This document shows, in pieces, positions 40,637-50,089 of a stretch of DNA of 64,000 nt (its first letter is position 1; every line of letters starts with the position of its first letter). Origin of the DNA: Comamonadaceae bacterium (GTDB lineage: Bacteria > Pseudomonadota > Gammaproteobacteria > Burkholderiales > Burkholderiaceae_C); contig JAAFIW010000006.1 of NCBI GenBank assembly GCA_013297875.1, positions 171,684 to 235,683 of the forward strand. The letters run 5' to 3'. The translations under genes were made by a program, and so were the position numbers. The notes under the pieces were generated by a model. That model did no database searches, was not told the origin of the DNA, and saw only the letters and a list, made by a program, of their open reading frames with translations.

Positions 40637-40690
40637 GCTACAAATTGAATAGCTGCTTGAGCAGTATTCATTAGGGCGGATGGCCTATTT
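40637..40690. repeat. GCTCAAGCAGCTAT-family dispersed repeat
   Basis: gctacaaattgaatagctgc then ttgagcagtattcatt and agggcggatggcctatttgatt, reverse orientation. Confidence 0.78.
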
Positions 40691-40704
40691 GATTAAAAAA
40701 TCGC

Positions 40705-42303
40705 TCAAACCTGGCGATGCCGTAGCAAGCGCCGCTCCAGCCACTCAAACAGCCCTTCGCTGGCCAGCGCCAGCAGGGCGGCGGGTATGGCACCGGCCAA
40801 CAGCAAATCGCGGTCGTTCAGAGCCAGGCCGGTCACGATGCGTTCGCCAAGTCCGCCTGCGCCGACAAATGCGGCAATCGTGGCCGTGCCAATCGCAATT
40901 GCGGTGGCGGTGCGCACGCCGGCCACCAGCGTGGGCAAGGCCAGGGGCAGCTCGATGTGGCGCAAGCGCTGGGCAGCGGTCATGCCCAGCGCGGTGGCGG
41001 CGTCTGTCAGGCCGCTGCGCACTTCCAGCAAGCCGGTGGTGGTGTTGCGCATGACGGGCAGCAGCGCATATAGGGTCAGAGCCACCAGCGCCGGCACGGT
41101 GCCAATCACACCCAAAATCGAGATCAACATCGCCAGCAGAGCAATCGAGGGCACGGTCTGCAGCAAGCCAGTGACGCCCAGCACCACGGCGCGGGTGCGG
41201 GGGTGGGGGAAGACCAGCACCGCCAAGGGCACGCCAACCAACACCGCCAGCGCCACGCAGACGAAGACCAGCATCAGGTGTTGGCCAACCAGGCGCGGCA
41301 GGTCTGGTGCCAACAGCTTGCCGATGAAGCCGCGTGAGGCGGTATCGGCTGGCTGGGCAGTTGGGCTCGTTTGGGGGCTGGTGCGCATGGCCTGCACCTG
41401 TGCTTGCGCAGCCTGCAATTGCGCAAGCGCAATGACGTCAAACGCCACGCCTTTCAGCTCGGCACGGGCGTTCATCGCAATCATGTCGGCTTCCTTGATG
41501 CGACCTTCCAGGCCTTGCAAGGCGGCCCACGCTTGCGGATGCCGCGTGGGCACATCAAGCCGGTACAGCACCAGCGCGTCGTAGCGCGGAAAGTAGGCCT
41601 TGTCGTCTTGCAGCACGGCCAGGCCCAGGTGGTCGATCTTGGCGTCGGTGGTGTAGATGTCGATCAGGTCCACCTGCGCTGCGCCCAGCGCGTCGTAGGC
41701 CAGGCCGTGATCCAGCGCGGTGGGTTTTTGCGGCAGGCCATAGCGTGCCGCCAGGCCCGGCCAGCCGTCGGCGCGGCCGATGAATTCGTTGGACAAACCG
41801 GGTTTGAGCTGCGGCTGGCGCGCCAGCTGGCTCAGCGTTTTCAGGCTCAGGCTTTTGGCCTGAGCAGAGCGCATGGCCAATGCGTAGCCATTGTTAAAAC
41901 CCAGCGGAATGGCCGCACCCAGGCCCATGGGGGCCAGCGCTGCATTCATTTGTTGCAGCGTCAGGGGCGTGGCGCTTTTGAGAATTTCCAGGCTGATGGT
42001 GCCGCTGTAGTCGGCATACAAATCAATCTGCCCGGCGCGCAGGGCCTCAAACACGATGGCGGTGTTGCCCAGACCCTGGCGCAGTTGCGGCGGCTTTTTC
42101 AGGTGCGGCGCGGCGGTCTGCGCCAGGATTTCAGCCAGGATGTACGACTCGGTGAAGCGCTTGCTGCCCACCCGCAGCGGCGTGTCGCTTTGGGCCAGCA
42201 CCTGGGTGTGCGCGATGCAGCCAATCAGCACCACCGGCACGATGAATGCGACCCAGGCCCACTGGGTGAAAAAAGAAAAGAGAGGTCTTTGGCGAGAGGT
42301 CAT
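40705..42303 (-). CDS. OpuC/YehZY-type ABC transporter, fused substrate-binding and permease protein
   Basis: A 532-residue fusion. After an N-terminal hydrophobic anchor, residues ~40-320 form an OpuAC/ProX-like binding domain (RVGSKRFTESYILAEI, GQIDLYADYSGTI, VDLIDIYTTDAKI). Residues ~330-525 are a BPD_transp_1 permease with GLLQTVPSIALLAML, LYALLPVMRNT, LGMTAAQRLRHIELPLALPTLVAGVRTATA (EAA loop) and FVGAGGLGERIVTGL. Such proteins import glycine betaine, choline or similar solutes. The ATPase subunit is not adjacent. It is flanked on both sides by dispersed repeats and by the two DUF11 genes. Confidence 0.88.
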   Translation of the reverse strand: MTSRQRPLFSFFTQWAWVAFIVPVVLIGCIAHTQVLAQSDTPLRVGSKRFTESYILAEILAQTAAPHLKKPPQLRQGLGNTAIVFEALRAGQIDLYADYSGTISLEILKSATPLTLQQMNAALAPMGLGAAIPLGFNNGYALAMRSAQAKSLSLKTLSQLARQPQLKPGLSNEFIGRADGWPGLAARYGLPQKPTALDHGLAYDALGAAQVDLIDIYTTDAKIDHLGLAVLQDDKAYFPRYDALVLYRLDVPTRHPQAWAALQGLEGRIKEADMIAMNARAELKGVAFDVIALAQLQAAQAQVQAMRTSPQTSPTAQPADTASRGFIGKLLAPDLPRLVGQHLMLVFVCVALAVLVGVPLAVLVFPHPRTRAVVLGVTGLLQTVPSIALLAMLISILGVIGTVPALVALTLYALLPVMRNTTTGLLEVRSGLTDAATALGMTAAQRLRHIELPLALPTLVAGVRTATAIAIGTATIAAFVGAGGLGERIVTGLALNDRDLLLAGAIPAALLALASEGLFEWLERRLLRHRQV

Positions 42304-42310
42304 GATGAAA

Positions 42311-42369
42311 TGCTATCAAAAATATAGCTGTTTGAGCAGATTCTGCCTGGGCTGAAAGCCGGTTTTGAT
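42311..42369. repeat. GCTCAAGCAGCTAT-family dispersed repeat
   Basis: gctatcaaaaatatagctg then tttgagcagattctgcctgg and gctgaaagccggttttgatc, a full-length reverse copy between the transporter and trmJ. Confidence 0.78.
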
Positions 42370-42415
42370 CATATTCAATGCCATGAACATGTGGCGTGGC
42401 GACAATACGGCCCCT

Positions 42416-43144
42416 ATGACCACCCGCTTCATCTTGATCCAGACCAGCCACGCTGGCAATGTGGGCGCTGCCGCCCGGGCCATGAAAGTCATGGGCTTTA
42501 GCGACCTGGTACTGGTGGCACCACGCTGGCCCAATGTGCTGCGCCGCGAAGAGACCATCCAGCGGGCCAGCGGCGCGCTGGATGTGCTGACCAACGCCCG
42601 CATCGTGGACACGCTGGACGAGGCGCTGGACGGTCTGACGCACCTGTGCGCCACTGCCATGACCCCGCGCGACTTTGGCCCGCCCACGGTGACGCCGCGC
42701 GAGCACCTGCCCGCGCTGGCGCAGCAAGGCCAGGCTGTGGGGTTTCTGTTTGGCAGCGAGCGCTTTGGCATGCGCAACGACGACGTGTACCGCTGCCACG
42801 CGGCGTTGAGCATTCCGACTAACCCGCAATTTGGCTCGCTGAACCTGGCCGCCGCCATTCAGGTGGTGGCTTACGAGTGGCGCATGGCGCTGGGTGGTTT
42901 TGCGGTGCAAAGCGCCACCCCGGTCAGCCAGCCTGCCGATGCGGCCCAGGTGGCCGGCATGCTCGCGCACTGGGAAAGCGCGCTGGTACACATCGGGTTT
43001 TTAGACCCGCAAGCCCCCAAAAAATTGCTGCCGCGACTGAACCAGTTGGCCAACCGTGCGCAATTGACGCAGGAAGAGGTGCACATCTTGCGCGGCGTGG
43101 CCAAGTCGGTACTTGCACCGGTCAGGGCAGTCGATAGACAATAG
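42416..43144 (+). CDS. trmJ: tRNA (cytidine/uridine-2'-O-)-methyltransferase TrmJ-like
   Basis: A 242-residue SPOUT methyltransferase. ATG 42416 yields the typical FILIQTSHAGNVGAAARAMKVMGFSDLVLVAPRWP opening (seen in parts). Other motifs: GFLFGSERFGMRNDDVYRCHAALSIPT (knot and SAM site) and GSLNLAAAIQVVAYEWRMA. TrmJ methylates the 2'-OH of residue 32 in tRNA anticodon loops. The usual C-terminal HxxL-type extension is present (LTQEEVHILRGVAKSV). The start codon choice drops ~17 upstream residues with no family similarity. Confidence 0.92.
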   Translation: MTTRFILIQTSHAGNVGAAARAMKVMGFSDLVLVAPRWPNVLRREETIQRASGALDVLTNARIVDTLDEALDGLTHLCATAMTPRDFGPPTVTPREHLPALAQQGQAVGFLFGSERFGMRNDDVYRCHAALSIPTNPQFGSLNLAAAIQVVAYEWRMALGGFAVQSATPVSQPADAAQVAGMLAHWESALVHIGFLDPQAPKKLLPRLNQLANRAQLTQEEVHILRGVAKSVLAPVRAVDRQ

Positions 43145-43168
43145 AGCTTGTTCGAAGTTGTTACAAAA

Positions 43169-46100
43169 ATGATCTTCTGTTCACATCTCTTGCGATCTTT
43201 TTTCCGCGCCACAGGGGCTTTGCTGGCCTTGCTGGCCTGCCTGTGGTCAGCGCCTGCTTTTGCTCAGGTGTGCGCGCCACCTGCGCTGCTGTTGACCACC
43301 TTGCCCGGCGGCCTGATCAACGACTACTACGCAGGCAGCGGCACGCCCAACCTGTTGCCGGGCGCCACGTCGATGACCTTGGGGCCGCGCGATGCACGCG
43401 GTTACACCACCACGCTGGTGATTGGCGACTTGCTGATGGTGATGCAGATGCAGGACGGCAGCATCAATTCGTCGAACAACAGCACCTACGGCAATGGCTC
43501 GGGCAGCGGCAACGGCTCCACCAGTGTCGGCAGCGCCGGTTTGTATGAATTTGTGCGCATCACCGCCGTGGCCGGTTTGAACATCAGCTTCACACCCGCA
43601 CTGAACAACACCTATGTGAATGCAGACGCCACAGCGGCCACGGCGCAGCGCCGCTACCAGGTGGTACGCGCCCTGCAATTTGCCAGCGTGACCACCACGG
43701 CCACCATTTTTGCGCCCCCCTGGAATGGCGATACCGGGGGCGTGGTGAGCATGGATGTGCGCGACACGCTGACCCTGCAAGGCAACACGATTGAAGGCCA
43801 GGCCAACCGGGCGATTTTTGTAGCGGGCAAGGGGTTTCGGGGAGGATTGGGATTCGGCTCGGGTGCCGATGGAACCGGTATTGCGGGGGACTACGCAACC
43901 GCCGCCACATTGAACTACCACGCATCGAAAGGCGAAGGCATTTTGGGCACGCCCTCCCGCATGGCCATCAAGACCAACGATTGGGGTTTTCAGACGACCA
44001 ATCCCCCAACACTGGCAGAGACCGCACTTGCCTTTGAAGGCTATCCAGGCGGCTCTTATGCACGGGGTGCGCCCGGCAATGCAGGCGGTGGTGGCGTTGA
44101 TTCTGACCGCGACAGTGGCAACTCCAACAACTCGGGCGGCGGGGGTGGTGGTAACTACGGCCCCGGTGGTATTGGTGGCAGGCCGTGGAACGACCCGCTG
44201 CTTGATTTGGGCGGGCGTGGTGGCGCGGGCTATGCAGGCACGCTGGCCTTCAACCGTGTGTTCATGGGCGGCGGCGGCGGCGCGGGCAGCACAAACGACA
44301 GTACCTCTGACGCGGCCGCTTACAGCAACCAGGGCATAGGCTGTAGCCTGGCCAATGGCCGCTGTTCATCGGGTGCCGCCGGTGGTGGTACGGTGGTCAT
44401 CCGGGCGCGCCAGATCACCGGCGGTGGCGTGATTGATGCCCGCGGCGCGCATGGCTACAACGTCGGAAATGATTCCAGCGGCGGCGGTGGTGGTGGCGGC
44501 TCGGTGGTATTGGAGACGGTCAACGGCGGCAATGCCACGGTAGACGTGACTGGTGGCGATGGGGGCAACGCCTGGGCGGGCAGCACGGGTTGGCCAGGTA
44601 ATCGGCATGGCCCGGGCGGTGCGGGTGGCGGAGGTTTTGTGGCTTATGCGCCCAACAGCATGGGTGTGACGGCCCTCGTCAACGGTGGCACGCCCGGCGA
44701 AACGACATCCGATGCGGGTTTTGATGAGTATTACGGTGGCACCGGCTTCAACGGCGGCATCACCACGTTTCAGACGCCCAACACGCCCGGCGTACCGCCA
44801 GCAGCCAGATGCGACACCAACCTGTCGCTGGCCAAAACCAATGGCGTCAGTTCGCTGACTTCGCCCGGCTCCAACACCTACACCTTCACCGTGACCAACA
44901 GTGGCAACAGCGCCAGCTCGGGCACTGTGGCGGTGGCCGACCGCTTGCCACCCGGCTTGACTGTGGTGCCCGGCACGCTGACCCTGACGGGCCCGTCGGC
45001 TGCCAACTGGGTTTGTGTGGCCGCCAATACCACCGACATCATTTGCAGCACCAACGCCACGATTGCAGCCACCAGCGGCACCAGCGTGTTTGCCATCACC
45101 ACGGCGGTCAACGGCACCAATGGCCTGTCGGTCGTCAACAAAGCCATCGTCAGCGGTGGCGGCGACCCCACCAAAACCACCACCGCCACCGTCACCCAGG
45201 CCGACACCTGCACCGGCAATGGTGTGCCGCTGGCCGGTTGCGCGATTGACACCGACACCATCCTGGCACCCAACCTGTCGCTCACCAAAACCGATGGCAC
45301 GACCACCGTGGTGCGTGGCAGCACCCTGGTCTACAGCCTCACGGTGACCAACGGTGGCGGCTCCACCACGGTCGGCACCATCACCGTGGCCGATGTGTTG
45401 CCCACCGATCTGACCTACAGCGGCACCACACCCACCTTCACGGTTGCCAACTTCACCTGCACGGTGAGCGGCCAGGGTTTGACCTGTGACCGCACGCTGG
45501 CCCTTGCCGCCAGTGCAACTGCTGCTATCACTTTCACAGCAGTGGTCAGTCCCACGGCACCTTCGTCGGTGGTCAACCGTGCCCAGGTGGGCGGCGGCGG
45601 CGACCCCAGCCCCAACAAGTCCATCCGGCCCACCACAGCAACGGCGGCGCTGTGTCCTGCACCCACCGCCCCGGCCACGACCTTCTCTGACCCCGATAAC
45701 GGTTGTGCGTCGGATGTGAACACGGTTCTGTATGTCAGCCTGGATTTGTCGAAAGACGACGGGCAGTTGTTCGTCAGCACGGGGGGGTCCACCATTTATC
45801 AATTTGTCGTGCGCAACATCGGCACGGTGGCCACGTCCGGCACCCTGACCTTTGGTGACGTGCTACCCACCCTGGGCACGGGCTCGATCACGTTTCCGAC
45901 TGCGGGTACGTTTGCACCCACGGGGGCCAACGGCGCAAACTGGAGTTGCACGCGCAGCACGCTGACTTACACCTTCTGCGTGTCAACCGTGTCCATTCCG
46001 GCCGGCGGATCCTCGGTTTTCAATCTCACCGCCAGTTTGAGCACCGACGTACCGGGCGGCACCCAAACCTTAAACCGTGCACGCGTTGGCGGCGGCGGCG

Positions 46101-47389
46101 ATGTCACGCCCGGTAGCTTCAGCTCGCCCACCGTCGCCAATATTCAGGCTTGCACGGCCAACGGCAACGGGCCTGGCTGCGCGGTGGACTTGAACACCAC
46201 GCAGACGGCACCCGAGGTACGGTTGACCAAATCGCATGCCAACCCGCAGGCCAAATCGGTGGGCAATGCGTTCACATTTACCCTGGTGGTGACCAATTCA
46301 GGGGGTTCTGCGGCCGCCGCCAACACCGTGAGGGTCGTCGATGTGGTGCCTGCGGGCCTGACCATCAATGCCACCGCTGCGGGCACGCCGTTTACCTGCG
46401 CCACCGTTGGGCAGGTGGTCACTTGCGACAACACGGTTGGCGCGTTCAACACAGCCACCAACGCCACGATCAGCATTGGCGTGACGGTGGCAGCGGCAGC
46501 TACCAACAATTTGTTGAACCAGGCCAAGGTGAGCGCCACCGGTGATCCGCAAAACAGCGTCACAGCCACGTCGGTGACCACGGCACTGTGCGTGGCAGTC
46601 GACGTGCCCAACTTTGGCTGTGCGGCTGACCCGGTGCCACTGAATGCAGATGTGCAGGTGATCAAGGCGCAGCGGCGCGGCACCACCAACACCTTTCAGA
46701 CCTCGTTGCTGGGTGTGTCCATTGGCGACCTGGTGCAATACCGCATCACGGTTGCCAACCCCGCGCCCTCGGTGCAGGTATCTACCCTGACCTTCAGCGA
46801 CCTGGTGCCTTTCAACATCACCGGGCTGACCACGGTGTCATTCACGGCGGGCGGCGGGGCACTGGGGTGCACAGCGGCGTTTTCTGGAAGCCTGTTGAAC
46901 GGCACCGTCACCAGCTTGCCAGCCAACGGAACCTGTACGGTGATCGTGCAGGGCACGGCCACCACCAACTCGTCGGGGGCCACCAACACGGTCGTCCTGA
47001 GTATTCCGCCGGGCATCTCTGACACCGTACCCGGCAACAACTCTGCCACTGTCTTCACCGCGATTGGCTCGGCCAACCTGTCGGTCACCAAAACCAATGG
47101 CGTGAACACCCTGGCTGCAGGCAGTACCACCAGCTACACCCTGACCGTGGCCAACGCCGGGCCCTCGCCTGCCGATGGAACCCGGATTTACGACCCCATT
47201 GCGCCCGGCCTGTCGTGCACCACGGCACCGGTGTGCGTGGCCAGCGGCGGCGCCACTTGCCCGGTGGGGTTGACGATTGGCCAGCTCCAAAACACCACAC
47301 CACCCACCGGTGTGGCCATACCCACCTTGCCGTCAGGCGGTGGTATTGCCATCACGCTGGTGTGCACGGTCACGGCGACGGGGCAATAG
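43169..47389 (+). CDS. Large secreted Gly-rich protein with about six DUF11 repeats
   Basis: A 1406-residue exported paralogue of the protein at 38084. ATG 43169 begins a signal peptide ending near SAPAFAQ. Residues ~30-540 match the shared N-terminal module (GDLLMVMQMQDGSINS, RRYQVVRALQFASV, PPWNGDTGGVV, ARGAPGNAGGGG). Then come six DUF11 beta repeats, each opening with a (S/V)LxKT-like strand: NLSLAKTNG, NLSLTKTDG, SLDLSKDDG, EVRLTKSHA, DVQVIKAQR and NLSVTKTNG. It ends CTVTATGQ exactly like its paralogue. The repeat number differs (6 against 2), so the pair expanded by repeat gain. It is a likely surface stalk or matrix protein; the role is inferred. Confidence 0.75.
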   Translation: MIFCSHLLRSFFRATGALLALLACLWSAPAFAQVCAPPALLLTTLPGGLINDYYAGSGTPNLLPGATSMTLGPRDARGYTTTLVIGDLLMVMQMQDGSINSSNNSTYGNGSGSGNGSTSVGSAGLYEFVRITAVAGLNISFTPALNNTYVNADATAATAQRRYQVVRALQFASVTTTATIFAPPWNGDTGGVVSMDVRDTLTLQGNTIEGQANRAIFVAGKGFRGGLGFGSGADGTGIAGDYATAATLNYHASKGEGILGTPSRMAIKTNDWGFQTTNPPTLAETALAFEGYPGGSYARGAPGNAGGGGVDSDRDSGNSNNSGGGGGGNYGPGGIGGRPWNDPLLDLGGRGGAGYAGTLAFNRVFMGGGGGAGSTNDSTSDAAAYSNQGIGCSLANGRCSSGAAGGGTVVIRARQITGGGVIDARGAHGYNVGNDSSGGGGGGGSVVLETVNGGNATVDVTGGDGGNAWAGSTGWPGNRHGPGGAGGGGFVAYAPNSMGVTALVNGGTPGETTSDAGFDEYYGGTGFNGGITTFQTPNTPGVPPAARCDTNLSLAKTNGVSSLTSPGSNTYTFTVTNSGNSASSGTVAVADRLPPGLTVVPGTLTLTGPSAANWVCVAANTTDIICSTNATIAATSGTSVFAITTAVNGTNGLSVVNKAIVSGGGDPTKTTTATVTQADTCTGNGVPLAGCAIDTDTILAPNLSLTKTDGTTTVVRGSTLVYSLTVTNGGGSTTVGTITVADVLPTDLTYSGTTPTFTVANFTCTVSGQGLTCDRTLALAASATAAITFTAVVSPTAPSSVVNRAQVGGGGDPSPNKSIRPTTATAALCPAPTAPATTFSDPDNGCASDVNTVLYVSLDLSKDDGQLFVSTGGSTIYQFVVRNIGTVATSGTLTFGDVLPTLGTGSITFPTAGTFAPTGANGANWSCTRSTLTYTFCVSTVSIPAGGSSVFNLTASLSTDVPGGTQTLNRARVGGGGDVTPGSFSSPTVANIQACTANGNGPGCAVDLNTTQTAPEVRLTKSHANPQAKSVGNAFTFTLVVTNSGGSAAAANTVRVVDVVPAGLTINATAAGTPFTCATVGQVVTCDNTVGAFNTATNATISIGVTVAAAATNNLLNQAKVSATGDPQNSVTATSVTTALCVAVDVPNFGCAADPVPLNADVQVIKAQRRGTTNTFQTSLLGVSIGDLVQYRITVANPAPSVQVSTLTFSDLVPFNITGLTTVSFTAGGGALGCTAAFSGSLLNGTVTSLPANGTCTVIVQGTATTNSSGATNTVVLSIPPGISDTVPGNNSATVFTAIGSANLSVTKTNGVNTLAAGSTTSYTLTVANAGPSPADGTRIYDPIAPGLSCTTAPVCVASGGATCPVGLTIGQLQNTTPPTGVAIPTLPSGGGIAITLVCTVTATGQ

Positions 47390-47461
47390 GGCTGTTTGCA
47401 GTGTCGGCAGACCCCGTTGGCATGCCCAGCGGCTTTCGGGAGATGCCGATAAACTGCCTGC

Positions 47462-48250
47462 ATGTTTACCCGTATCCGCTCCGACATCCAGTGCATTCTT
47501 GACCGTGACCCCGCTGCCCGCAGCACCTGGGAGGTCATCACCTGTTACCCCGGCCTGCATGCGGTGGTGCTGCACCGGCTGGCGCATGCCTGCTGGACGG
47601 CCGGTTTGAAATGGCCCGGTCGTTTTGTTTCGCACCTGGCGCGCTGGTTCACCGGCATCGAAATTCACCCCGGGGCCAAGCTGGGCGAGCGCATTTTTTT
47701 TGACCATGCGATGGGTGTGGTGGTGGGCGAAACAGCGGAGATTGGCGATGGCTGCACCATTTACCAAGGCGTCACGCTGGGCGGCACCTCGCTGTACAAG
47801 GGCACCAAACGCCACCCCACGCTGGGCCGCAACGTGGTGGTCAGCGCGGGAGCCAAGGTGCTGGGTGGTTTTGTGGTGGGTGATGGGGCCAAGATCGGTA
47901 GCAACGCGGTGGTGATCAAGCCCGTGCCGGCCGGTGCCACGGCGGTCGGCATTCCGGCGCGCATCATTCAGTCCAGGCCCGACGAAAGTGCCGATGTGGC
48001 TGCACCGGCCCCTGCGTTTCAGGCCTACGGCATCACCCAGCAGGACGACCCGCTACAGCTGGCCATGCGCGGGCTGATCGACAGTGCGGGTGCGCAGGAA
48101 CAGCAGATTGCGCTGTTATGGCAAGCCATTGAAAAGCTGTCCGCGCAGGGCGCAGGACACGGCAACGCCGCGGGCGATTGCGTTCCGGCTGACGCTCAGC
48201 GTGCCCCGTGTTTTGAGGCGGATAAGCTGACGCAGTGGGTGGGCAAGTGA
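47462..48250 (+). CDS. cysE: Serine O-acetyltransferase CysE
   Basis: A 262-residue hexapeptide acyltransferase that makes O-acetylserine for cysteine synthesis. Motifs: [55 protein letters not shown] (in parts; the catalytic His and Asp lie in DHAMG) and [11 protein letters not shown], then left-handed beta-helix repeats to [15 protein letters not shown]. This is the short EpsC/SrpH-like form common in Burkholderiales. The C-terminal ~85 residues are variable. Cysteine supply is relevant to thiol and selenium metabolism but no operon link is present. Confidence 0.94.
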   Translation: MFTRIRSDIQCILDRDPAARSTWEVITCYPGLHAVVLHRLAHACWTAGLKWPGRFVSHLARWFTGIEIHPGAKLGERIFFDHAMGVVVGETAEIGDGCTIYQGVTLGGTSLYKGTKRHPTLGRNVVVSAGAKVLGGFVVGDGAKIGSNAVVIKPVPAGATAVGIPARIIQSRPDESADVAAPAPAFQAYGITQQDDPLQLAMRGLIDSAGAQEQQIALLWQAIEKLSAQGAGHGNAAGDCVPADAQRAPCFEADKLTQWVGK

Positions 48251-48283
48251 ACGACGTACGCTTTGGCAGTCATTTGAGTCACT

Positions 48284-48338
48284 CCTGAAATAATAGCTGC
48301 TTGAGCTCTATTTATAAGGGCTGCTGGCACTTTTGGTT
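48284..48338. repeat. GCTCAAGCAGCTAT-family dispersed repeat
   Basis: aataatagctgcttgagctc then tatttataagggctgctggc and acttttggttg, between cysE and the FecR-domain gene. Confidence 0.7.
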
Positions 48339-48347
48339 GAAGTTAGC

Positions 48348-49790
48348 CTACTTTGTTGATTCCAGCACGTTGGTGGCGTCAAACACCGACACACCCCAGT
48401 TGCCGTTTAACTCAAAGCGGTAGGTTTCGCTGGGCAGGCGAGTGCCCTGTGGTGTGACGGCTGTCAGGCGAACAAAATACACGCCACTTCTCAAAGGGCC
48501 TAGTGGCAGCTCATTGACCGCAGTTTCGGTCTGCGCGGGTGGTTGGGCAACAGCTTGCGTGAATGCGGCGTCAAGGGCCAGCTCGACGCTGTAGCGGTTT
48601 GCATTCAGGGGCTGACCATCGGCCTGCACGCCGGTCCAGGTCAGGATGGTTTGGTAATTGCGCACCGACAGGCTGGAGTTGATAACGCGCCAAATAGTGG
48701 GTTTGGCGTCTCGGACGGCTACCAGTTTTACTGCATCAAAGCCTTCCAGGCCCTGCGCATCGATGCCGCGCACCCGGGTGTGCCAGTTGGCGCTGGCCAG
48801 GCTGCCCAGATCTACGCTGGCAGCCGAGCCGCCCGTCAGCGCGACTTTCAAGTCCCGCACAATTTTTTCAAACTGCGCGTCGCTGGCCACTTGCACGCGG
48901 TAGCCGTTGGCACCGGCTAGCGTAGGCATGGGCAGGGCGGCTTGCGGTTTGAACACTTCGGTCGGCAGGGCCGACAGGTCGGGCGCGGGCAGCAACTGAA
49001 CCACCTTCACTTCTTTTTGTGCGGGGTTGACCACTGCGCCGGTGCCGCGCGGTAAATCGGCCCCAGATTGTTGTGCCGGGTTGTCGGTGCGAACACGGCC
49101 TTCTGTGACCTCGGTGCGGCTGTTGCGGCTGGCCGGGTCTTCGTAGGCCACGCGAAACTGTGTGCCACGCACGCCCACAAGTGAGGTGGGGGTTTCGATT
49201 TGCAAGGGCGTGGCGCGTTGGGTGGTCTGATTAGCCACGGTGTCCAGCGCACCTTGCGCCAGCCGTATCAGGCCCGAAAACCAGGTGGTGGAGCCACTGG
49301 CACTCGCATCGCGCATCGCGTAGCCGCGGGTTTGTGCAACTTCGACCAAGGTGCCCGGCAGCAGTTTGACGCGGCTGCCGTCACCCAATTCAATCACCGC
49401 CGAACTGTTGGCACCCACCTGCAGTTTGCTGCCTTCTGTCAGCGGCGCACCGACGGCGGTTGGGCTGCCACCCACGGTCACATCGCCTTGGGCGCTAAGA
49501 ACCTTGCCTGGAACGCCCTGAAACTTCAGCAGGCGCAAGGGGACATTGATCTTCTGACCAGGCGAGATGAAATTGGGGTCTTTCATGCCGTTGAAACGGG
49601 CTACCTCACCCCAAGCCTCGGGGCGTACCAGCAGGTCTTTGGCCAGCACAATGAGTTTGTCGGACGGTTTGACCGTGTAGGGCAGGCTGGGCTCAGGCGT
49701 CTGCGCGCTGGCTGCCGTCATCAACAAAAACGCTATTAAAAAAGTAGCTGCTTGAGCAGGTTTTATCTGGGCTGGAGGTACTTTTTTCAT
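48348..49790 (-). CDS. LysM and FecR domain protein (envelope), N-terminus encoded by a repeat
   Basis: A 480-residue exported protein. The LysM domain is near residues 38-85 (YTVKPSDKLIVLAKDLL, FNGMKDPNFISPGQKINVPL). A FecR domain follows (~95-230: GSKLQVGANSSAVIELGDGSRVKLLPG, TPTSLVGVRGTQFRVAYE). The C-terminal half is built of fibronectin/tail-like repeats. Bacterial members are often encoded next to CHASE2/adenylate cyclase genes; none is here. The first ~20 residues (KKVPPAQIKPAQAATFLI) are the translation of a dispersed-repeat copy, so the signal peptide n-region came from the repeat. Peptidoglycan binding is likely, the rest unknown. Confidence 0.8.
   Translation of the reverse strand: MKKVPPAQIKPAQAATFLIAFLLMTAASAQTPEPSLPYTVKPSDKLIVLAKDLLVRPEAWGEVARFNGMKDPNFISPGQKINVPLRLLKFQGVPGKVLSAQGDVTVGGSPTAVGAPLTEGSKLQVGANSSAVIELGDGSRVKLLPGTLVEVAQTRGYAMRDASASGSTTWFSGLIRLAQGALDTVANQTTQRATPLQIETPTSLVGVRGTQFRVAYEDPASRNSRTEVTEGRVRTDNPAQQSGADLPRGTGAVVNPAQKEVKVVQLLPAPDLSALPTEVFKPQAALPMPTLAGANGYRVQVASDAQFEKIVRDLKVALTGGSAASVDLGSLASANWHTRVRGIDAQGLEGFDAVKLVAVRDAKPTIWRVINSSLSVRNYQTILTWTGVQADGQPLNANRYSVELALDAAFTQAVAQPPAQTETAVNELPLGPLRSGVYFVRLTAVTPQGTRLPSETYRFELNGNWGVSVFDATNVLESTK
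49733..49785. repeat. GCTCAAGCAGCTAT-family repeat forming the 5' end of the FecR-protein gene
   Basis: gctattaaaaaagtagctgc then ttgagcaggttttatctggg and ctggaggta. The ATG at 49790-49788 is at its edge. Confidence 0.78.
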
Positions 49791-49822
49791 ATATTGATCA
49801 GGTTACATGGCGCAAGGCGCTT

Positions 49823-50089
49823 TAGGGCGTGTTAACAATCATTTTGCGGGTGCGAACGGGGTCAAAACAGCGCCAATCCAGGCGTGTGACGGCGGCAAGG
49901 CCGGGGCTTTGCCTGGGAGCGCAACGACGAGTGGCGCTGTTTTCATCCCGTTCCCTTCGGGTTGCGGTCAAAAAGGCACTGCGCGGCGTTACGAAGCCTT
50001 GCCGGGGGATACCCCGGCTGCGTTTCGCGCCTTGCGCAGAGCCTTTTTGATCCACAACGCTCCCGCAAAATGATTATTAACATGCCCTA
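49823..50089. mobile_element. MITE-like element of about 267 bp
   Basis: Terminal inverted repeats 49824-49854 and 50058-50088 match at 27 of 31 positions (outer block agggcgtgttaacaatcatt versus agggcatgttaataatcatt on the other strand). Inside are further hairpins, e.g. AAAACAGCGCCA / TGGCGCTGTTTT. No transposase is encoded; the frames on both strands lack family features. No clear target duplication. The right end runs into the mog coding region. Confidence 0.75.

Noticed and set aside
44366..45802. 478-residue open frame on the minus strand
   Set aside because: Antisense to the DUF11 repeats of the large secreted protein; its repeats are only the reverse of those.
49822..50073. Open frames of 77-88 residues within the MITE-like element
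   Set aside because: They follow the element's inverted structure on both strands and show no protein features.
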